DNA of 17,649 nucleotides from Draconibacterium sp. (GTDB lineage: Bacteria; Bacteroidota; Bacteroidia; Bacteroidales; Prolixibacteraceae): assembly GCA_027011835.1 (NCBI GenBank), contig JALUZN010000235.1, forward strand, positions 1-17,649, written 5' to 3'. Below, one piece after another: positions 14,764 through 17,649 of this stretch. Each line of letters begins with the position of its first letter. Position 1 is the stretch's first letter. The translations under genes were made by a program, and so were the position numbers. The notes under the pieces were generated by a model that was not told where the DNA came from, did no database searches, and was given only the letters and a program-made list of their open reading frames with translations.

Positions 14764-15320
14764 TGGCTTACATACCAACTCTTAAAAAGAAATATCAGGA
14801 AGAAATAATCCCTTCGTTAAAGAAAGAGTTCAATTACTCTTCGATAATGCAGGTTCCTAAGTTAGAAAAAATTGTCCTAAACCAAGGAGTAGGAGCAGCA
14901 ATCGCCGATAAAAAGCTGATTGATATTGCCCAAACCGAAATGACCATGATTGCCGGCCAAAAAGCCGTACAAACCGTGTCGAAAAAGGACATCTCTAATT
15001 TTAAACTGAGAAAGAAAATGCCAATTGGCGTGCGTGTTACATTACGTCGCGACCAAATGTATGAATTCTTAGATCGTTTAATTGCAGTGGCATTGCCACG
15101 TATTCGCGACTTTCGCGGAATTGAAAGCAAAATGGACGGACGAGGTAACTATACACTAGGCATACCAGAACAAATTGTTTTTCCCGAAATAGTACTCGAC
15201 AAAGTGAGTAAAATTAACGGAATGAACATTACCTTTGTTACTTCAGCAAAAACCGACGAAGAAGGTTTTGCTTTGTTGAAAGAAATAGGTTTACCATTTA
15301 AAAACGTTAAAAAGAACTAG
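14763..15320 (+). CDS. rplE: 50S ribosomal protein L5 (uL5)
   Basis: This 185-residue protein binds 5S rRNA and helps place it in the central protuberance; it also touches the P-site tRNA. It has MQVPKLEKIVLNQGVG (29-44), AQTEMTMIAGQKAVQTVSKK (its conserved helix and strand), KMPIGVRVTLRRDQMYEFLD and LPRIRDFRGI, and ends with the family's LLKEIGLPFK. The start overlaps the rplX stop by one base (TAATG), the usual sign of coupled translation. In E. coli the rplE start is the S8 repressor site; I cannot identify a matching fold here by eye. Confidence 0.99.
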   Translation: MAYIPTLKKKYQEEIIPSLKKEFNYSSIMQVPKLEKIVLNQGVGAAIADKKLIDIAQTEMTMIAGQKAVQTVSKKDISNFKLRKKMPIGVRVTLRRDQMYEFLDRLIAVALPRIRDFRGIESKMDGRGNYTLGIPEQIVFPEIVLDKVSKINGMNITFVTSAKTDEEGFALLKEIGLPFKNVKKN

Positions 15321-15322
15321 TA

Positions 15323-15592
15323 ATGGCTAAAGAATCAATGAAAGCACGCGAAGTTAAACGTGCAAAGTTAGTTGAGAAATACGCCGAAAAACGTGCCATG
15401 CTGAAAGCAGAAGGTGACTGGGTAGGTTTGCAAAAGCTTCCCAAGAACTCATCGAAAGTACGTTTGCACAACCGTTGCAAACTTACAGGTCGTCCAAAAG
15501 GCTATATGCGCCAATTCGGAATCAGCAGAATTAATTTTAGGGAAATGGCATCAGCCGGTTTAATTCCCGGAGTTAAAAAGGCAAGTTGGTAA
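15323..15592 (+). CDS. rpsN: 30S ribosomal protein S14 (uS14), zinc-free form
   Basis: This 89-residue protein of the 30S head lies between S3, S10 and S19. It begins MAKESMKAREVKRAKLVEKY and ends with NRCKLTGRPKGYMRQFGISR and REMASAGLIPGVKKASW. Only one cysteine is present and there is no CxxC pair, so it is the zinc-independent (C-) form, shorter than the 101-residue E. coli protein. It starts 2 bases after the rplE stop. Confidence 0.98.
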   Translation: MAKESMKAREVKRAKLVEKYAEKRAMLKAEGDWVGLQKLPKNSSKVRLHNRCKLTGRPKGYMRQFGISRINFREMASAGLIPGVKKASW

Positions 15593-15610
15593 TCGTTTAA
15601 AACTTAAAAA

Positions 15611-16018
15611 ATGAGTAAAGTAACAGATCCAATAGCAGATTTTCTGACAAGGATTAGAAATGGAATTCAGGCAAAACACCGTGTAGTAGACATTCCTGCT
15701 TCGAATTTGAAAAAAGAGATGACCAAACTTTTAAAAGAGAAAGGATACATCTTAAACTACAAATTTGAAGACGATGTAAACTACCAGGGAAACATTAAAA
15801 TTGCCTTAAAATTTAATCCGGAAACAAAAATTTCTGCAATTAAAAAATTAGAACGTATAAGTAAACCAGGGTTACGTCAATATTGTGATTCAACAAATAT
15901 TCCACGTGTACTAAATGGTTTAGGCATAGCAATTCTCTCAACATCGAAAGGTGTTATTACCGACAAAGAAGCCCGCGAGCTTGGTGTTGGTGGAGAAATT
16001 TTATGTTACGTCTATTAA
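15611..16018 (+). CDS. rpsH: 30S ribosomal protein S8 (uS8)
   Basis: This 135-residue protein binds the central domain of 16S rRNA and, in E. coli, represses the spc operon. It begins MSKVTDPIADFLTRIRNGIQ and ends with the C-terminal signature VLNGLGIAILSTSKGVITDK followed by AREL and GGEILCYVY. The length is normal. A-rich sequence without a Shine-Dalgarno precedes it; rplF follows after 15 bases that contain the strong GGAGG site. Confidence 0.98.
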   Translation: MSKVTDPIADFLTRIRNGIQAKHRVVDIPASNLKKEMTKLLKEKGYILNYKFEDDVNYQGNIKIALKFNPETKISAIKKLERISKPGLRQYCDSTNIPRVLNGLGIAILSTSKGVITDKEARELGVGGEILCYVY

Positions 16019-16020
16019 AA

Positions 16021-16025
16021 GGAGG
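16021..16025 (+). promoter_or_regulatory. Strong Shine-Dalgarno of rplF
   Basis: AAGGAGG, with GGAGG at 16021-16025, lies in the 15-base rpsH-rplF gap, 8 bases before the ATG at 16034. It is the best anti-Shine-Dalgarno match in a non-coding position in the window, and it supports the rplF start. Most neighbouring genes have only A-rich leaders, the norm in Bacteroidota. Confidence 0.75.
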
Positions 16026-16033
16026 AAAAATCA

Positions 16034-16591
16034 ATGTCAAGAATAGGTAAATTACCCATTACAATTCCAGCAGGAGTAACCATATCGGTTAGCGACGACA
16101 ACGTAGTTACCGTAAAAGGGCCCCTCGGAGAATTGACACAGAAAATTGATACTGATATTGAAGTGTCGATTGAAGACAACGTAATTAATGTAAAAAGAGG
16201 CGACGAATCAAAACGTCAGAAATCGATGCACGGGTTGTATCGCTCTTTAATCAACAACATGGTTGTTGGAGTTACAAAAGGTTACGAGATTAAGTTAGAG
16301 TTAGTAGGTGTTGGATACCGTGCAGAATTAATGCCCGGTAACGTGCTCGACCTTGTATTAGGTTTTGCTCACCACACCTATATGCAACTTCCTCCCGAAG
16401 TAAAAGTTGAGGCCAAATCTGATAAACGAAGCAATCCGATAGTTACACTAAAAAGTATCGATAAACAATTAGTCGGTCAGGTAGCTGCAAAAATCAGATC
16501 GTTCCGTAAACCTGAACCTTACAAAGGAAAAGGTATTAAGTTTGTTGGCGAAGTATTAAGGCGCAAAGCTGGTAAAGCTGCTGCAAAATAA
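16034..16591 (+). CDS. rplF: 50S ribosomal protein L6 (uL6)
   Basis: This 185-residue protein near the sarcin-ricin loop and the base of the L7/L12 stalk helps form the landing site for translation GTPases. It begins MSRIGKLPITIPAGVTI and has VKGPLGEL (28-35), RSLINNMVVGVTKGYE, the pair of L6 repeat domains, and the C-terminal signature PEPYKGKGIKFVGEVLRRKA with GKAAAK. The length is slightly above the E. coli protein. It is the one gene of the cluster with a classical Shine-Dalgarno. Confidence 0.99.
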   Translation: MSRIGKLPITIPAGVTISVSDDNVVTVKGPLGELTQKIDTDIEVSIEDNVINVKRGDESKRQKSMHGLYRSLINNMVVGVTKGYEIKLELVGVGYRAELMPGNVLDLVLGFAHHTYMQLPPEVKVEAKSDKRSNPIVTLKSIDKQLVGQVAAKIRSFRKPEPYKGKGIKFVGEVLRRKAGKAAAK

Positions 16592-16609
16592 TTTATAAAA
16601 TTAATTATT

Positions 16610-16966
16610 ATGGCATTAACAAAATTAGAAAGACGTGCAAGGATTAAGAATCGGGTACGTGTAGTTGTTTCCGGCACAGCAGAGCGACCAAGATTGAGCG
16701 TTTACAGAAGTAACAAGCAAATTTATGCTCAACTTATAGACGATGCTCAGGGAGTAACCCTGACTGCTGCCGGATCGACCGACAAAACAATTGTTGGAAA
16801 AGAAGGAAGTAAATCTGAGAAAGCTACAATGGTAGGTAATTTAATTGCCGAAAAAGCTTTGGCTTTAGGCATTACCGAAGTTGTATTCGATAGAGGTGGA
16901 AATTTATACCACGGAAGAATTAAACAATTAGCTGACGCTGCCCGTAAAGGTGGCCTTAAATTCTAA
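16610..16966 (+). CDS. rplR: 50S ribosomal protein L18 (uL18)
   Basis: This 118-residue protein binds 5S rRNA with L5 in the central protuberance. It has the basic N-terminus LERRARIKNRVR, then GTAERPRLSVYRSNKQIYAQ (22-41), LIDDAQGVTLTAAGS and the C-terminal VFDRGGNLYHGRIKQLADAA followed by RKGGLKF. It lies 18 bases after rplF with an AT-rich leader and 6 bases before rpsE. Confidence 0.99.
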   Translation: MALTKLERRARIKNRVRVVVSGTAERPRLSVYRSNKQIYAQLIDDAQGVTLTAAGSTDKTIVGKEGSKSEKATMVGNLIAEKALALGITEVVFDRGGNLYHGRIKQLADAARKGGLKF

Positions 16967-16972
16967 TATATT

Positions 16973-17488
16973 ATGGCGAAATTAAGCAATAAAGTAAAAA
17001 CAAGCGACCTGGAATTAAAAGACAGGTTGGTAGCCATTAACCGTGTTACAAAAGTTACAAAAGGAGGCCGTACATTCAGTTTCTCGGCCATTGTAATTGT
17101 TGGTAACGAAGACGGAATTGTTGGATGGGGGCTTGGAAAAGCCAGCGAAGTAACAACCGCTATCTCTAAAGGAGTAGACGCAGCTAAGAAAAACCTGGTA
17201 AAAATTCCGGTTATTAACGGAACAATACCTCACGAACAAACTGCAAAGTTTGGCGGAGCAAACGTACTGCTAAAACCAGCTTCATCGGGTACCGGTGTTA
17301 AAGCAGGAGGTGCAATGCGTGCTGTATTAGAAAGCGTTGGAATTCACGACATTTTGGCAAAATCAAAAGGTTCGTCGAACCCACATAACCTTGTAAAAGC
17401 AACAATGGCTGCACTGCTTGAGTTAAGAGACGCATACACAGTTGCCGAACACAGAGGTGTTTCATTAGAAAAAGTTTTTAAAGGATAA
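16973..17488 (+). CDS. rpsE: 30S ribosomal protein S5 (uS5)
   Basis: This 171-residue protein at the mRNA entry contributes to decoding accuracy and to mRNA unwinding with S3 and S4. The double-stranded-RNA-binding N-terminal domain includes LVAINRVTKVTKGGRTFSFS and the signature GIVGWGLGKASEV; the second domain has GTIPHEQTAKFGGANVLLKP and SSGTGVKAGGAMRAVLE, and DILAKSKGSSNPHNLVKAT follows. The ATG sits 6 bases after rplR with no Shine-Dalgarno. It ends 7 bases before rpmD. Confidence 0.99.
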   Translation: MAKLSNKVKTSDLELKDRLVAINRVTKVTKGGRTFSFSAIVIVGNEDGIVGWGLGKASEVTTAISKGVDAAKKNLVKIPVINGTIPHEQTAKFGGANVLLKPASSGTGVKAGGAMRAVLESVGIHDILAKSKGSSNPHNLVKATMAALLELRDAYTVAEHRGVSLEKVFKG

Positions 17489-17495
17489 CACAGTT

Positions 17496-17649
17496 ATGGC
17501 AAAGCTTAAAATTACACAAGTAAAAAGTAGTATCGGTTCAACAAAACGCCAAAAGGCAACTTTAGCAGCGTTAGGTTTAAAAAAATTAAACCGCCCAATT
17601 GTTCACGAAGCTACTCCTCAAATTGTTGGCATGGTTAATAAATTGAGGC
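17496..17649 (+). CDS. rpmD: 50S ribosomal protein L30 (uL30), cut by the window end
   Basis: The first 51 codons are present: MAKLKITQVKSSIGSTKRQK, then ATLAALGLKKLNRPIVHEAT and PQIVGMVNKLR. This matches the family, which usually has about 60 residues, so fewer than ten are missing beyond the edge. L30 is a small protein of the 50S subunit. The position after rpsE is the standard spc order, and rplO and secY would be expected next. AAGGA at the end of rpsE may act as its ribosome-binding site. Confidence 0.96.
   Translation, partial: MAKLKITQVKSSIGSTKRQKATLAALGLKKLNRPIVHEATPQIVGMVNKLR

Overview
The window looks like chromosomal DNA of a Bacteroidota bacterium, most likely class Bacteroidia and perhaps near the Marinilabiliales/Prolixibacteraceae. 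Three things point there: S10, L2, L3 and L22 have the sequence features of that phylum, the promoters match the TAnnTTTG -7 element read by the Bacteroidota primary sigma factor, and most genes lack a Shine-Dalgarno sequence. Genus-level placement is a guess. All genes lie on the + strand.

Region 1 (1-4009) is a small carbohydrate-related group. It holds a two-domain cupin protein (215-976), a secreted GH31-type glycosidase that lacks the usual N-terminal beta-sandwich (1159-2904), and a Gfo/Idh/MocA-family NAD(P)-dependent oxidoreductase (2966-4009). A likely sequence of action is that GH31 releases a sugar outside the cytoplasm, the oxidoreductase converts a sugar or derivative inside, and the cupin protein is a sugar-related enzyme or sensor. 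No SusC/SusD pair, sugar transporter or dedicated regulator is visible, so the substrate cannot be named.

Region 2 (4010-5787) holds one HlyD-type membrane-fusion protein with a probable TTG start and its own promoter, but without the ABC transporter it would normally serve. Downstream is a 218-base gap with two tandem promoter-like elements separated by a strong hairpin. This gap drives the ribosomal-protein cluster.

Region 3 (5788-17649) is the merged str-S10-spc ribosomal-protein cluster: rpsL, rpsG, fusA, rpsJ, rplC, rplD, rplW, rplB, rpsS, rplV, rpsC, rplP, rpmC, rpsQ, rplN, rplX, rplE, rpsN, rpsH, rplF, rplR, rpsE and the start of rpmD, which is cut by the window edge. There is no tuf gene, no internal promoter that matches the consensus, and only one internal gap over 50 bases (rpsL-rpsG, 134 bases, with alternative hairpins that could be an S7 autoregulatory site). 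The genes are tightly spaced, with a 10-base overlap at rplC/rplD and a 1-base overlap at rplX/rplE.

I see no clear sign of a new defence, mobile or biosynthetic system. The most interesting leads are regulatory: a dyad overlapping the cupin promoter, the hairpin at the predicted 5' end of the ribosomal transcript, the rpsL-rpsG structure, and a textbook Shine-Dalgarno in front of rplF. The shortened GH31 and the orphan HlyD are also worth checking.
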